Origin: BQJD01 sp965652415
GTDB lineage: Bacteria > Pseudomonadota > Gammaproteobacteria > Arenicellales > CAJQKF01
DNA length: 64,000 nucleotides
NCBI GenBank assembly: GCA_965652415.1
Contig: CBFGVH010000001.1
Location: forward strand, 62,001-126,000
Direction of reading: 5' to 3'
Shown here: one piece after another, positions 50,048 through 59,098 of the stretch
Layout: each line of letters starts with the position of its first letter
Numbering within the stretch: position 1 is the first letter of the stretch
Program-made: the position numbers and the translations under genes
The notes under the pieces: model-generated
What the model was told of the DNA's origin: nothing
Database searches by the model: none
The model's input: the letters and a program-made list of their open reading frames with translations, nothing else

Positions 50048-51601
50048 TCAGGCGCCATCCTGCGTCACCCGGAAAACCTCGTCGAAAGTGGTGATCCCCG
50101 CTGCCACCTTGCCCATACCGTCGTCGAGCAGGCCGCGCGACTGGCGGCGGGCAGCGGCAAGGATGTCCGCTTCGCCGGCATTGTCGTGAATCATGCGCTT
50201 CATGTTCTCGTCGATCCGGACCAGCTCGAATATCCCGAGGCGGCCGCGATACCCGGTGAAGTCGCAGTGCTCGCAGCCCGCGGCCTTGAAGATCCTCGTA
50301 TCGGCTCGCGATTCGCCTGCCAGCAATTCGCGTTCGCGCTGCGACGGCTCGACCTCGATCTTGCAGTGCTCGCATAGCCGGCGCACCAGGCGCTGGGCCA
50401 GCACCGCAAGCAGGCTGGAAGAGATCAGGAAGGGCTCGATGCCCATGTCGACCAGTCGCGTGACCGCGCCGACCGCGGAGTTGGTGTGCAGGGTGGACAG
50501 CACGAGGTGGCCGGTCAGGCTCGCCTGCACGGCGATCTCGGCCGTTTCCAGGTCGCGAATCTCTCCGACCAGAATCACGTCCGGGTCCTGGCGCAGAATG
50601 GATCTGAGTCCCGAGGCGAACGTCAGCCCGATCGAGGCGTTGACCTGCATCTGACCGACGCCGTCGAGGTCGAACTCGACCGGGTCCTCCACGGTGAGAA
50701 TGTTCAGCCGATCGCGGTCCAGCCGGCTGATGCCGGAGTACAGCGTGGTGCTCTTGCCTGAACCCGTGGGCCCGGTCACGAGGATGATGCCGTGGGCCGA
50801 GCGGATCAGGCGGTCGAACGTGTCGCGCATGGCCGACGACATGCCGAGCCTCTCGAGGTTCAGCCTCGAACCCTGCTTGTCGAGCAGCCTGAGCACCACC
50901 CGCTCGCCGTGGCGCGTCGGCAGGCAGGAGACGCGAACGTCCACCGCGCCGTCGCCGACCCGAAGCGAGATGCGCCCGTCCTGGGGCAACCTGCGTTCGT
51001 CGATCTTCAGCCGCGCCATGACCTTCAGCCTCGATACGAGCGCATTGTGCAGGGCTCGGTGCGGCTCCACCACGTCCTTGAGCACCCCGTCGACCCTGAA
51101 GCGTGCCACCGATCGCCCCTCGAACACCTCGAGATGAATGTCCGAGGCGTCCTCGCGGATCGCCTGGGCGAGCAAGGCGTTGATCAGCCGCACGACCGGG
51201 GCCTCGTCGGATGCCGCGAGCAGGTCCGTTGCCTCGGGCATCTCGTGGGCCAGCAGGTCGAGATCGATCTCGTCGCCGAAATCGTCCACCATCTGGCTCG
51301 CCGCGGACTGGCTGCGGTCGTACGCCTGGCGCATGACGCTTTCGAACGCGGTCGACTCTATGCGGTGAAAGTCGAGCGGCATGGCGACCCGCCGGCGCAG
51401 CTCGGCGAGGGTGGCAAGCGCGGGCGCGGCGCTGCACAGCACCACCGCGCGCTCGCCGTCGCGCCAGGCGACGAGCACGCCGCGCGCGCGTGCGAAGGCG
51501 TACGGAACGCGGGTGACGAGTCCGGGATCGATGCGCGAGACCAGAGTGCGGATGTCCTCGGTTCCCGGGTTGGCGGCCGCGTCCACGACTGCGCCTGTCA
51601 C
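50048..51601 (-). CDS. gspE: type II secretion ATPase GspE
   Basis: Hexameric cytoplasmic ATPase that powers pseudopilus assembly. The 517 residues from the GTG at 51599-51601 include an N1E domain, Walker A GPTGSGKSTTLY near 272, the Asp and His boxes, Walker B DPDVILVGEIRDLETA near 335, and a tetracysteine zinc motif CEHC...CEHC (about 405-445). The GTG overlaps the gspD stop by four bases. The frame extends upstream as gspD shadow sequence only. Confidence 0.95.
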   Translation of the reverse strand: MTGAVVDAAANPGTEDIRTLVSRIDPGLVTRVPYAFARARGVLVAWRDGERAVVLCSAAPALATLAELRRRVAMPLDFHRIESTAFESVMRQAYDRSQSAASQMVDDFGDEIDLDLLAHEMPEATDLLAASDEAPVVRLINALLAQAIREDASDIHLEVFEGRSVARFRVDGVLKDVVEPHRALHNALVSRLKVMARLKIDERRLPQDGRISLRVGDGAVDVRVSCLPTRHGERVVLRLLDKQGSRLNLERLGMSSAMRDTFDRLIRSAHGIILVTGPTGSGKSTTLYSGISRLDRDRLNILTVEDPVEFDLDGVGQMQVNASIGLTFASGLRSILRQDPDVILVGEIRDLETAEIAVQASLTGHLVLSTLHTNSAVGAVTRLVDMGIEPFLISSSLLAVLAQRLVRRLCEHCKIEVEPSQRERELLAGESRADTRIFKAAGCEHCDFTGYRGRLGIFELVRIDENMKRMIHDNAGEADILAAARRQSRGLLDDGMGKVAAGITTFDEVFRVTQDGA

Positions 51602-53742
51602 CTGAGCCTGTCGCCAAGCACCGGGATCCCGCTTTCGGGGATCAGGGACCTGGTGTCGGGCATGCTTTCCAGCTGCTCGCGCTGGATGGTCTGGTAGTGC
51701 TCCGTGGTGTGGGCCACGAGGTCCGCCGGCGTGCGAATGATCCTGGGCCGCAGGAACACCATCAGGTTGCGCTTGACGGCCTGCTTGCTCTTCTTGCGAA
51801 ACAGGGCGCCGAGCAGCGGGATCTTGCCGAGCACGGGCACCCATTCGAAGGTGTCGCTGATGTCGTCGGTGATCAGCCCGCCGAGTACGATGATCTGCCC
51901 GTCGTCCACCAGCACCGTGGCGTCGATGGAGCGCGTGTTGGTGATCAGGTCCGACGCGCCGGCCACCGTGGTCTGGCTGACGCTGGACGTTTCCTGCTCG
52001 ATCTCCAGCCGGATCGCTCCGCCCTCGTTGATCTGGGGCGTGATCTTCAGGGTCAGCCCGACGTTCTTGCGCTCGATGGTCTGGAACGGGTTGACCACGC
52101 CGGTGGTCGGCTGGTCGTCGTTGTCGACGCCTGTGGTGCTGGCACTGGAGATGAAGCGGCCGGTGACGAACGGCACTTCCTGCCCGACCACGATTTCCGC
52201 GCTCTCGTTGTCGAGCGTGAGCAGGTTCGGCGTTGAAAGTATGTTGGTGTTGTTGTCGCTGCGCAGCAACCGGAGAACGACGTTCAGGTCGGGAACGATG
52301 TTACCGGCAAGATCGGTGACGAAGCGGTTGAGGTAGCCCACGGCCAACCCGCCCTCCCCGGCCGGGCTGAACCCGCTCTCGGCGGAGAACTCGCCCGACG
52401 GCGCCGAATGCAGTCCCTGCCACTGTACGCCGATCTCCGCCGCGCGGGTGGTGGAGACCTCCGCGATGATGGTCTCGACGAACACCTGCGAACGCCTCAG
52501 GTCGAGCTTCTCGATCACCTCCTGCAGCTCGGCGAAATCCTCCTCGCCGGCGCGGATGACGAGCGAATTGGTGTCGCTGTCGGCCTGCACGCTGACGTCT
52601 CCGCGGCCGGCTGCCGCCTCGGCACCCGGGGCGTCGGCGTTGGCGATCTCGTTCAGGATCGATACGAGGTCCTCGGCCTTGGCATACCTGAGATAGACGA
52701 CGTGCACGTTGCCCGCGCGGTCGCGCTTGACGTCGAGTTCCCGGATCAAGGCGTCGATGATGCCGAACTGGGCCTCCTGCGCCTGCACGACCAGGGCGTT
52801 GAGGCTGCTGTCGACCTGTACGCTGATGGTGGGCGCAATGCCGCCCTCGCCGCGCTCGCGCTGCATCGTCGCGGCCACTTCCCGCACCACCACGGCGAGC
52901 CGCTCGGCGTTGGCGTGCTCGATCCTGATGACGTGTATGTCGGAACGGGTGTCGGGCTTGTCCAACGTGCGCACGATCTTGAGCACCCGCTCGATGTTGG
53001 CGGCGGTGTCGGTGAAGACCAGGGTGTTGGAGCCGACGTGGGGAGCGAAGTGGCTGGTGGGGGGAAGAAGCGGTCTGAGGATCGGCGTCAGCTCCTGCAC
53101 CGAGGCATGATTCAGCGTGTAGACCTGGGTGATCTGCTCGTCGCTGGGCGCGGCGATTTCACCGAACTCGGTGCGGGTGGGATGTTGCTTGATGATGTTC
53201 GCGGGAAGGATCTTGGTCAGCCCGCCGGAGTCCACGGCCGCGAACCCGTGCACCTCGAGCACGGACAGGAACACTTCGTAGACGTCGCCCGGTTCGAGCG
53301 CGGTGCCGGAGATGAGCGTCACCCGGCCCTTCACCCGCGGGTCGACGATGAAATTGCGCCCGGTGATCTGGGAGACGGTGCTGACGAGGGCGCTGATGTC
53401 CGCGTCCTGGAAATTGAGCGTGACCGCGTCGCCTGCCATGTCGAACGACTCGATCGGCTGGTTGTCGAGCGACTGGTCGCTGCCGAGCACCTGGGCCAGC
53501 GCCGTGTCGTAGTCGAGAACCGGACCACTGTCGAGGCGCGCCCTTGCCGGTGAATGCCGGCTCACGGCATCGACGGCGGCGATCTCGGCGACAAGTGCCT
53601 GCAGGTCGTCCTGGAACGCGGGATCCTGCGCGGCGAGAGGCATGGCGAGGAAAGCCAGCGCCGCCGCGATGATCCGGCCCGCCGACCGTTGCCCCCGCCG
53701 GCGGTCGAACGACCCTTGCGCCGGATCTTCAGCTGTTTTCAT
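51598..53742 (-). CDS. gspD: type II secretion outer-membrane secretin GspD
   Basis: Forms the 12- to 15-subunit outer-membrane channel. The 714 residues have an N-terminal hydrophobic signal (about 26-41), four N domains (N0-N3; repeated motifs LVFTDTAANIERV and LVVQAQEAQFGIID) and the C-terminal secretin domain with VPVLGKIPLLGALFR and LMVFLRPRII. I choose the ATG at 53740-53742; the open frame runs 44 codons further. A TGGTATGAA extended -10-like element lies upstream on the minus strand near 53880. It heads the gsp operon; no gspC precedes it. Confidence 0.95.
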   Translation of the reverse strand: MKTAEDPAQGSFDRRRGQRSAGRIIAAALAFLAMPLAAQDPAFQDDLQALVAEIAAVDAVSRHSPARARLDSGPVLDYDTALAQVLGSDQSLDNQPIESFDMAGDAVTLNFQDADISALVSTVSQITGRNFIVDPRVKGRVTLISGTALEPGDVYEVFLSVLEVHGFAAVDSGGLTKILPANIIKQHPTRTEFGEIAAPSDEQITQVYTLNHASVQELTPILRPLLPPTSHFAPHVGSNTLVFTDTAANIERVLKIVRTLDKPDTRSDIHVIRIEHANAERLAVVVREVAATMQRERGEGGIAPTISVQVDSSLNALVVQAQEAQFGIIDALIRELDVKRDRAGNVHVVYLRYAKAEDLVSILNEIANADAPGAEAAAGRGDVSVQADSDTNSLVIRAGEEDFAELQEVIEKLDLRRSQVFVETIIAEVSTTRAAEIGVQWQGLHSAPSGEFSAESGFSPAGEGGLAVGYLNRFVTDLAGNIVPDLNVVLRLLRSDNNTNILSTPNLLTLDNESAEIVVGQEVPFVTGRFISSASTTGVDNDDQPTTGVVNPFQTIERKNVGLTLKITPQINEGGAIRLEIEQETSSVSQTTVAGASDLITNTRSIDATVLVDDGQIIVLGGLITDDISDTFEWVPVLGKIPLLGALFRKKSKQAVKRNLMVFLRPRIIRTPADLVAHTTEHYQTIQREQLESMPDTRSLIPESGIPVLGDRLR

Positions 53743-53947
53743 AACCGCACTGTCCCATGTACCCGACGACATCCCTGCCGATCGTCCAGTCCTGCCCCGA
53801 AGAAGAGCGGCGAGGACCTTGGCCTCCCTGCCTCGAGAATCCCTTGCAATGGAAACGACTTGAAACGCCGTCAATTCATACCAGAATCCCCTGCCCCGGT
53901 AAATCCCCCGGCTTGCGGAGGGACGGCGCGACCCACGCCGGAAACGG

Positions 53948-55024
53948 TCATCCGGCCGCCGACAGGATCACATCTCGAACGGCGTTTGCTTCGGCCTCGA
54001 CGCAGACGGGCTGACTGCATTGCGAGATTGCAATGTCGGGGTCCTTCAGGCCGTGCCCGGTCAGGGTGCAGACCACCGTGCTGCCGTCGGCCACGCGCCC
54101 GGCCTCGATCTCGCGCAGCACGCCGGCCACGGACACCGCCGAGGCCGGCTCGCAGAAGATCCCCTCGCGCTGGGCAAGCAGTCGCTGGGTGGCCAGGATC
54201 TCGTCGTCGTCGGACTCGCGGAACCAGCCGTCGGACTCCTCCACCGCGTTCTGTGCAAGGTCCCAGGACTGAGGCCGGCCGATGCGGATGGCGGTGGCCA
54301 CCGTGTCGGCATTGTCGATCGGCGCGCCGCGAAGAAACGGCGCCGCTCCGGAAGCCTGGCAGCCGACCATGCGCGGCGCCCGCGAGGCCGGTCCGTTGTC
54401 GCGATACTCGCGGTAGCCCATCCAGTAGGCGCTGATGTTGCCGGCGTTGCCGAGGGGCAGGAAATGATAATCCGGCGCGAAGCCGAGCGTATCGACGATC
54501 TCGAACGCCGCCGTCTTCTGACCCTGCAGCCGGTAAGGATTGACCGAGTTCACCAGGGTCACCGGGGCGTGCTCGGGCATGGACTTGACGATCTGCATGC
54601 CGGCGTCGAAGTCGCCGAGAATCTGGATAACCCGGGCGCCGTGCATCATCGCCTGGGCCAGCTTGCCGAGCGCGATCTTGCCTTCGGGGATCACCACGAA
54701 CGCCTCGATGCCGGCGCGCGCGGCATAGGCGGCCGCGGCGGCGGAGGTGTTGCCGGTGGAGGCGCAGATGATCGCCCGGCTGCCGGCGTTGACCGCCATG
54801 GTCACCGCCACCGTCATGCCGCGGTCCTTGAACGAACCGGTCGGGTTCAGTCCCTCGTACTTGACGTAGACGTCGATGCCGCGCGCCGGGTCGCTGGCGA
54901 TGTTGTTCAGACGGATCAGCGGCGTGTTGCCTTCGCCGAGACTGATCACGCGGGCGTCGTCGGGCACCGGCAGGCGGTCGCGATAGGCGTCGATGAGACC
55001 CGTGTAGCGCTTGTTGCAGGACAT
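53948..55024 (-). CDS. thrC: threonine synthase
   Basis: PLP enzyme converting O-phosphohomoserine to threonine. The 358 residues resemble the short ThrC class. Lys66 in NPTGSFKDRGM binds PLP, CASTGNTSAAAAAYAARAG forms the substrate loop and PLGNAGNISAYWMGY the phosphate site. It is 28 bases after hom on the same strand, giving a hom-thrC operon; thrB is not included and must lie elsewhere or be replaced. Confidence 0.94.
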   Translation of the reverse strand: MSCNKRYTGLIDAYRDRLPVPDDARVISLGEGNTPLIRLNNIASDPARGIDVYVKYEGLNPTGSFKDRGMTVAVTMAVNAGSRAIICASTGNTSAAAAAYAARAGIEAFVVIPEGKIALGKLAQAMMHGARVIQILGDFDAGMQIVKSMPEHAPVTLVNSVNPYRLQGQKTAAFEIVDTLGFAPDYHFLPLGNAGNISAYWMGYREYRDNGPASRAPRMVGCQASGAAPFLRGAPIDNADTVATAIRIGRPQSWDLAQNAVEESDGWFRESDDDEILATQRLLAQREGIFCEPASAVSVAGVLREIEAGRVADGSTVVCTLTGHGLKDPDIAISQCSQPVCVEAEANAVRDVILSAAG

Positions 55025-55052
55025 GGCAGGCGGCTCGATGCGTGTTCGGGGT

Positions 55053-56372
55053 TCAGTCCCAGTCGAGGGGCTCGAGGCGGATCCGGGTGATCTCGCCGGT
55101 CACCGTGCTGAGCGACGACAGCCGGCTCAAGGCCTGGTCCATGTTGTCCTCGCGGGTCTTCTGGGTCACGATGATGATGGGCATGATGGCGTCGTAGTCG
55201 CCGTTGCCCTTCTGCTGGATGGCCTGGATGCTGATCTTCTGCTCGCCGAGAATGCGGGTGATGTCGGCCAGCACGCCCGGGCGGTTGACCGCGCGCAGGC
55301 GCAGGCAGTAGGCCGAGTGCACCTGGCTGATGGGCAGCACCGGCAGGTCGGACAGCGACCCAGGCTGGAACGCGAGGTGGGGCACGCGGTTGTTGGGGTC
55401 GGTGGTCAGCGCGCGCACCACGTCGACGAGGTCGGCGACCACCGCCGAGGCAGTGGGCTCGGCCCCGGCGCCGGCCCCGTAGTGCAGGGTCGGTCCGACG
55501 GCGTCGCCTTCGACCAGGATGGCGTTCATCACGCCTTCCACGTTGGCCAGCAGCTGCTCGGCGGGAACCATGCAGGGGTGCACGCGCAGTTCGAAGCCGT
55601 GTTCCACCCGCGCGGCAATACCGAGGTGCTTGATGCGATAACCGAGCTCGGCGGCCATCTCCACGTCCTCGGGCTGGATCCGGCTGATGCCCTCGGTGTA
55701 GACGCGGCCGAACTGCAGAGGGATGCCGAAGGCGATGGAGGCGAGTATCGTCAGCTTGTGGGCGGCGTCGACGCCCTCGACATCGAACGTCGGGTCGGCC
55801 TCGGCATAGCCCAGTCGCTGCGCCTCGGCGAGCGCATCGTCGAAGCTCCGCTTCTCGGTGCGCATGGCCGACAGTATGAAATTCCCGGTGCCGTTGATGA
55901 TGCCCGCCATGCGCTTGACCCGGTTGCCGCTCAGCCCTTCGCGGATCACCTTGATGATGCAGATGCCGCCGGCGACGGCGGCCTCGAACGCAACCATGAC
56001 GCCGCGCTTCTGGGCACGCTCGAAGATCTCGTTGCCGTGCACGGCGATCAGCGCCTTGTTGGCGGTGACCACGTGCTTGCCGCGCTCGATGGCTGCAAGC
56101 ACGAGATCGTGGGCGGTGCCCTCGACACCGCCGATCAGCTCGACGATGACATCGATCTCGGGGTCGTCGAGCAGTTCGCGAGGGTCGGTGGTCAGGCTCA
56201 CCCCTTCGAGCGAGCAGCCGCGTATGCGCTTCGGATCGCGCACCAGTGCGCGACTCACGTGAATGGCGCGCCCGGCCCGACGCGCGATCTCGTCGCCGTT
56301 GCGTTCGAGCACGTTGACCGTGCCGCAGCCAACGGTGCCGACGCCGGCGATGCCGATCTTGACCGGTTTCAT
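55053..56372 (-). CDS. hom: homoserine dehydrogenase
   Basis: Reduces aspartate semialdehyde to homoserine for threonine and methionine. The 439 residues begin with the cofactor motif GIAGVGTVGCGTVNVL, then VELIGGVEGTAHDLV, VTANKALIAVHG, the catalytic region GIINGTGNFIL and AEADPTFDVEGVDAAHKLTI. A C-terminal ACT domain (about 350-430, RPGVLADITRILGEQKISI) suggests feedback inhibition by threonine. GGAG lies seven bases before the ATG at 56370-56372. No fused aspartokinase domain. Confidence 0.96.
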   Translation of the reverse strand: MKPVKIGIAGVGTVGCGTVNVLERNGDEIARRAGRAIHVSRALVRDPKRIRGCSLEGVSLTTDPRELLDDPEIDVIVELIGGVEGTAHDLVLAAIERGKHVVTANKALIAVHGNEIFERAQKRGVMVAFEAAVAGGICIIKVIREGLSGNRVKRMAGIINGTGNFILSAMRTEKRSFDDALAEAQRLGYAEADPTFDVEGVDAAHKLTILASIAFGIPLQFGRVYTEGISRIQPEDVEMAAELGYRIKHLGIAARVEHGFELRVHPCMVPAEQLLANVEGVMNAILVEGDAVGPTLHYGAGAGAEPTASAVVADLVDVVRALTTDPNNRVPHLAFQPGSLSDLPVLPISQVHSAYCLRLRAVNRPGVLADITRILGEQKISIQAIQQKGNGDYDAIMPIIIVTQKTREDNMDQALSRLSSLSTVTGEITRIRLEPLDWD

Positions 56373-56613
56373 AGGACTCCAGGAAAAGCGATTGCGCAAG
56401 TTGCATGTGCGCCGGCGCGCGGGGGCCGGCCGGCGCCGACCGAGCGGCATGCCCGCCGGCGCGCCCCGACTTCGTTCCGCCGACGGCAAGAGATCGATTC
56501 TATCGAAAATCCCGTTCGAATTCAGGGTTCCGGCGCCTCCGGCGGGGCTGGTCGGCACGGCAGCGGGCGCGTGCTACACTGCCAGACCGCCGTATCTCTC
56601 ACCGACATCATCG

Positions 56614-56991
56614 ATGAAGCTGCACCTTGACAACGCGAGCGGCGTCAACGTCGTCAGGTTCTGCGACGCTGCCGGCATCGTGGTCAACGACACGCGTCAC
56701 ACGCGCAGCCTGATCCTCTCGGCCGAGTCAGTGACCGATGACTGGCGCGTCGACGACATCACCGCCTTCGACGAGGATGCCTGCCGCGACATTGCCGCCC
56801 ACGAGGCGGACATCGTGCTGCTCGGCACCGGCGCCCGCCAGCACATGGTCGACCCCTGGTACATGGCCTGGTTCGCCGCCCGGGGCATGGGACTCGAGGT
56901 CATGGACACGTTCGCCGCCTGCCGCACGTACAACATCCTGGCCGCCGAGGGTCGCCGCGTCGTCGCCGCCCTGATCCTGGAGGGCGAATGA
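56614..56991 (+). CDS. Mth938-like (DUF498) domain protein
   Basis: 125-residue protein of the Mth938/NDUFAF3-like fold. Typical elements are the central DIVLLGTGARQHM loop near residue 65 and the RTYNILAAEGRRVVAALILE C-terminus. Human NDUFAF3 helps complex I assembly, but the bacterial role is not known. The ATG at 56614 begins at the family start; a TACACT -10-like box lies at 56575-56580. It is divergent from hom and converges on nlpD with 18 bases between stops, in the place where rpoS would normally follow nlpD. Confidence 0.82.
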   Translation: MKLHLDNASGVNVVRFCDAAGIVVNDTRHTRSLILSAESVTDDWRVDDITAFDEDACRDIAAHEADIVLLGTGARQHMVDPWYMAWFAARGMGLEVMDTFAACRTYNILAAEGRRVVAALILEGE

Positions 56992-57009
56992 CCCGGCGTC
57001 GAGAACGCC

Positions 57010-57825
57010 CTACCCCTTCGGCAGCAACCCCATCGGGTCCACCGGCCGGCCGTTGCGGCGGATCTCGAAGTGGACTTGCTCGCCGCGACCCTGGGCGCTG
57101 CCGCTCTCGGCGATGACCTGGCCGGCGACGATGGAGTCGCCCTCCTGAACCAGCATCTTGCGGTTGTGGCCGTAGGCGCTCAGGTACTCGTTGCTGTGCT
57201 TGACGATGACGAGCTGGCCGTAGCCGCGCAGGCCGGAGCCGGCATACACGACCTGGCCGCCGGCGGCCGCCTTGACGGGCGTGCCGGCGGCAACCGCGAT
57301 ATCCAGCCCCCGGCTCTCGGAGAACCCGGAGACGACCTTGCCGCGAACCGGCCAGTTCCAGAGATCGGGGGCACCGCGCGGCAGGTTGTTCGCCGGCGCT
57401 TCCGGCTCGGGAGGCGAAACGGCGGCGGTCGACACCGGCCTCGTGTCGGGCTCGATCGGCCTGGCGACAGCGCCGCCGCCGTCGGCGGGCAGCGGCGTGG
57501 TTTTCGCCGGCGCATCGGCGGCCGTCGGCGCGGTGCGTCCCGTCGGCACCAGGCTGATGCGCTGTCCCGGCCGGATCACGTAGGGCGGCGCGATACCGTT
57601 CCACGCCGCCAGTTCGCGGAAGTCCACCCCGGCCGCCCACGAAACGCTGTAAAGGGTGTCGCCCGGGCGCACGATGCGATATACCTCGGCCGGGGTCACG
57701 GGACGCGAAAGATCGCTGACCGGCGGCAGCGGCCGCGGTGCGCACGCCGCCAGCATCGCGGCCACGCCGACGACGATGGCCAGGACCAGCCGCCGCGCAC
57801 ACCGGTCCGGCAGCTTCGTGATCAT
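57010..57825 (-). CDS. nlpD: murein hydrolase activator NlpD
   Basis: Outer-membrane lipoprotein that activates amidase AmiC during cell separation. The 271 residues have a lipobox with lipidated Cys28 (AAMLAAC), a LysM domain (about 47-92, YRIVRPGDTLYSVSWAAGVD), a Pro/Ala-rich linker and a LytM domain (about 165-268). The first zinc ligand is replaced (SRGLDIAV instead of HxGxDI), as in E. coli NlpD, while GHN and VHFEIR remain, so it is probably a catalytically dead activator. The ATG at 57823-57825 overlaps yqaA by four bases. rpoS does not follow. Confidence 0.93.
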   Translation of the reverse strand: MITKLPDRCARRLVLAIVVGVAAMLAACAPRPLPPVSDLSRPVTPAEVYRIVRPGDTLYSVSWAAGVDFRELAAWNGIAPPYVIRPGQRISLVPTGRTAPTAADAPAKTTPLPADGGGAVARPIEPDTRPVSTAAVSPPEPEAPANNLPRGAPDLWNWPVRGKVVSGFSESRGLDIAVAAGTPVKAAAGGQVVYAGSGLRGYGQLVIVKHSNEYLSAYGHNRKMLVQEGDSIVAGQVIAESGSAQGRGEQVHFEIRRNGRPVDPMGLLPKG

Positions 57826-58403
57826 CGGCCCCGCGTCACCAGCCACAACACGACGGCGGCGGCGACCACCGCCCAGCCCAGCCACTCGACGTACTTGCGA
57901 ATCGAACCTTCCAGGCGCTCCCCGCCGAACACCACCAGCGCCGCGACGAGGAAGAACTGCCCGGCGCGGCCGACGATGGACGCCAGGACGAAGGGCACAA
58001 GCGCCATCCCCAGCAGCCCCGAAGTGATGGTGAACAGCTTGTACGGTATCGGCGAGAAGCCGGCGATAAAGACGATCCAGACGCCGTAGGTGTCGAACCA
58101 CGACACGGCTTTGTCGAACTTGTCGCGGGCGTCGTAGAACTCGATGATCTGCTGACCCACGGCGTCGAAGAAGAACATTCCGATGAGGTAGCCGATGACG
58201 CCGCCGGCGACCGACGACACGGTGGTGATCAGCGCGTACCACCACGCGCGATCACGGTCGGCGAGGCACATCGGCGCCAGCATGAACGCCGTCGGGACCG
58301 GGAAGAACGACGACTCCATGGCGCTCACGCCGCACAGGTACCAGGGCGCGTGCGGGTGCCGCGCCCAGCTCATCACCTTGTCGTAGAGCTTTCCGAAAAG
58401 CAC
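57822..58403 (-). CDS. yqaA: DedA/VTT-family membrane protein YqaA
   Basis: Small polytopic inner-membrane protein of 193 residues with about four to five hydrophobic helices. The VTT-type region includes SSVAGGVIGYLIGMFFFDAVG and IAGFSPIPYKLFTITSGLLGM, with the conserved Gly, Pro and Tyr/Lys residues of DedA proteins, thought to act as lipid scramblases or transporters. GTG start at 58403, one base after the pcm stop codon. The position in surE-pcm-yqaA-nlpD is common in gammaproteobacteria. Confidence 0.9.
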   Translation of the reverse strand: MLFGKLYDKVMSWARHPHAPWYLCGVSAMESSFFPVPTAFMLAPMCLADRDRAWWYALITTVSSVAGGVIGYLIGMFFFDAVGQQIIEFYDARDKFDKAVSWFDTYGVWIVFIAGFSPIPYKLFTITSGLLGMALVPFVLASIVGRAGQFFLVAALVVFGGERLEGSIRKYVEWLGWAVVAAAVVLWLVTRGR

Positions 58404-58404
58404 T

Positions 58405-59070
58405 TTATACCTTTCCCGAGAGCATGGGCACGAAGTTCACCAGGGCACCTTCATAACGTTCGAATCCTTCCGCGGTGCGCCGGATGGTGATCAGCCGCTG
58501 GCTGCGACGGCCGCCTTCGGGAAGCACCATCGCACCGCCCACGGCAAGTTGTTCGTACAGGTCCTCGGGCACGGTGGTCGGCGCGGCCGTGAGCAGGATG
58601 CCGGTATAAGGCCCGTTCTCCGGCCAGCCGGCGAAGCCGTCGCCGTGCCTGAGGTAAACGTTCCGCACCTTGAGGTCGTACAACCGGTCGCGCGCCTGGA
58701 TCTGCAGCGGGCCGATGCGCTCCACCGAGTAGACCAGGTTCACCAGGCGCGCCAGTACCATGGTTTGATAGCCGCACCCGGTGCCGATTTCCAGCACCCG
58801 GGTGTGCTTGTCGACCGCGGTCAGCAGTGCCTCGGTCATGCGCGCCACCACGAACGGCTGCGAGATGGTCTGCTGGTAGCCGATGGGCAGCGCGGCGTCC
58901 TCGTAGGCGCGCGACGCCAGCGCCTCGTCCACGAACAGGTGGCGCGGGGTGTCGCCGATGGCCTTGAGCACGCGCTCGTTGGTGATCCCTTTCGCGCGCA
59001 GGCGATCGACGAGGCGCTCGCGGGTGCGCCGCGAGGTCATGCCTATGCCCTCGAACGTGCTCCGGTTCAC
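58405..59070 (-). CDS. pcm: protein-L-isoaspartate O-methyltransferase
   Basis: Repairs aged proteins by methylating isoaspartate with SAM. The 221 residues include VDRLRAKGITNERVLKAIGD, the conserved QTISQPFVVARMTEAL, the SAM motif VLEIGTGCGYQTMVLA near 91 and LTAAPTTVPEDLYEQL. The GTG start at 59070 has a very strong AAGGAGG seven bases upstream, better than the ATG at 59040. It follows surE by 28 bases. Confidence 0.95.
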   Translation of the reverse strand: MNRSTFEGIGMTSRRTRERLVDRLRAKGITNERVLKAIGDTPRHLFVDEALASRAYEDAALPIGYQQTISQPFVVARMTEALLTAVDKHTRVLEIGTGCGYQTMVLARLVNLVYSVERIGPLQIQARDRLYDLKVRNVYLRHGDGFAGWPENGPYTGILLTAAPTTVPEDLYEQLAVGGAMVLPEGGRRSQRLITIRRTAEGFERYEGALVNFVPMLSGKV

Positions 59071-59098
59071 GCCCCGGCCTCCTTCGCCGCGAGCGTCG

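Noticed and set aside
57010..57825. Active M23 peptidase
   Set aside because: The first zinc-ligand histidine is missing (SRGLDIAV), as in E. coli NlpD, so an amidase activator is more likely than an active endopeptidase.
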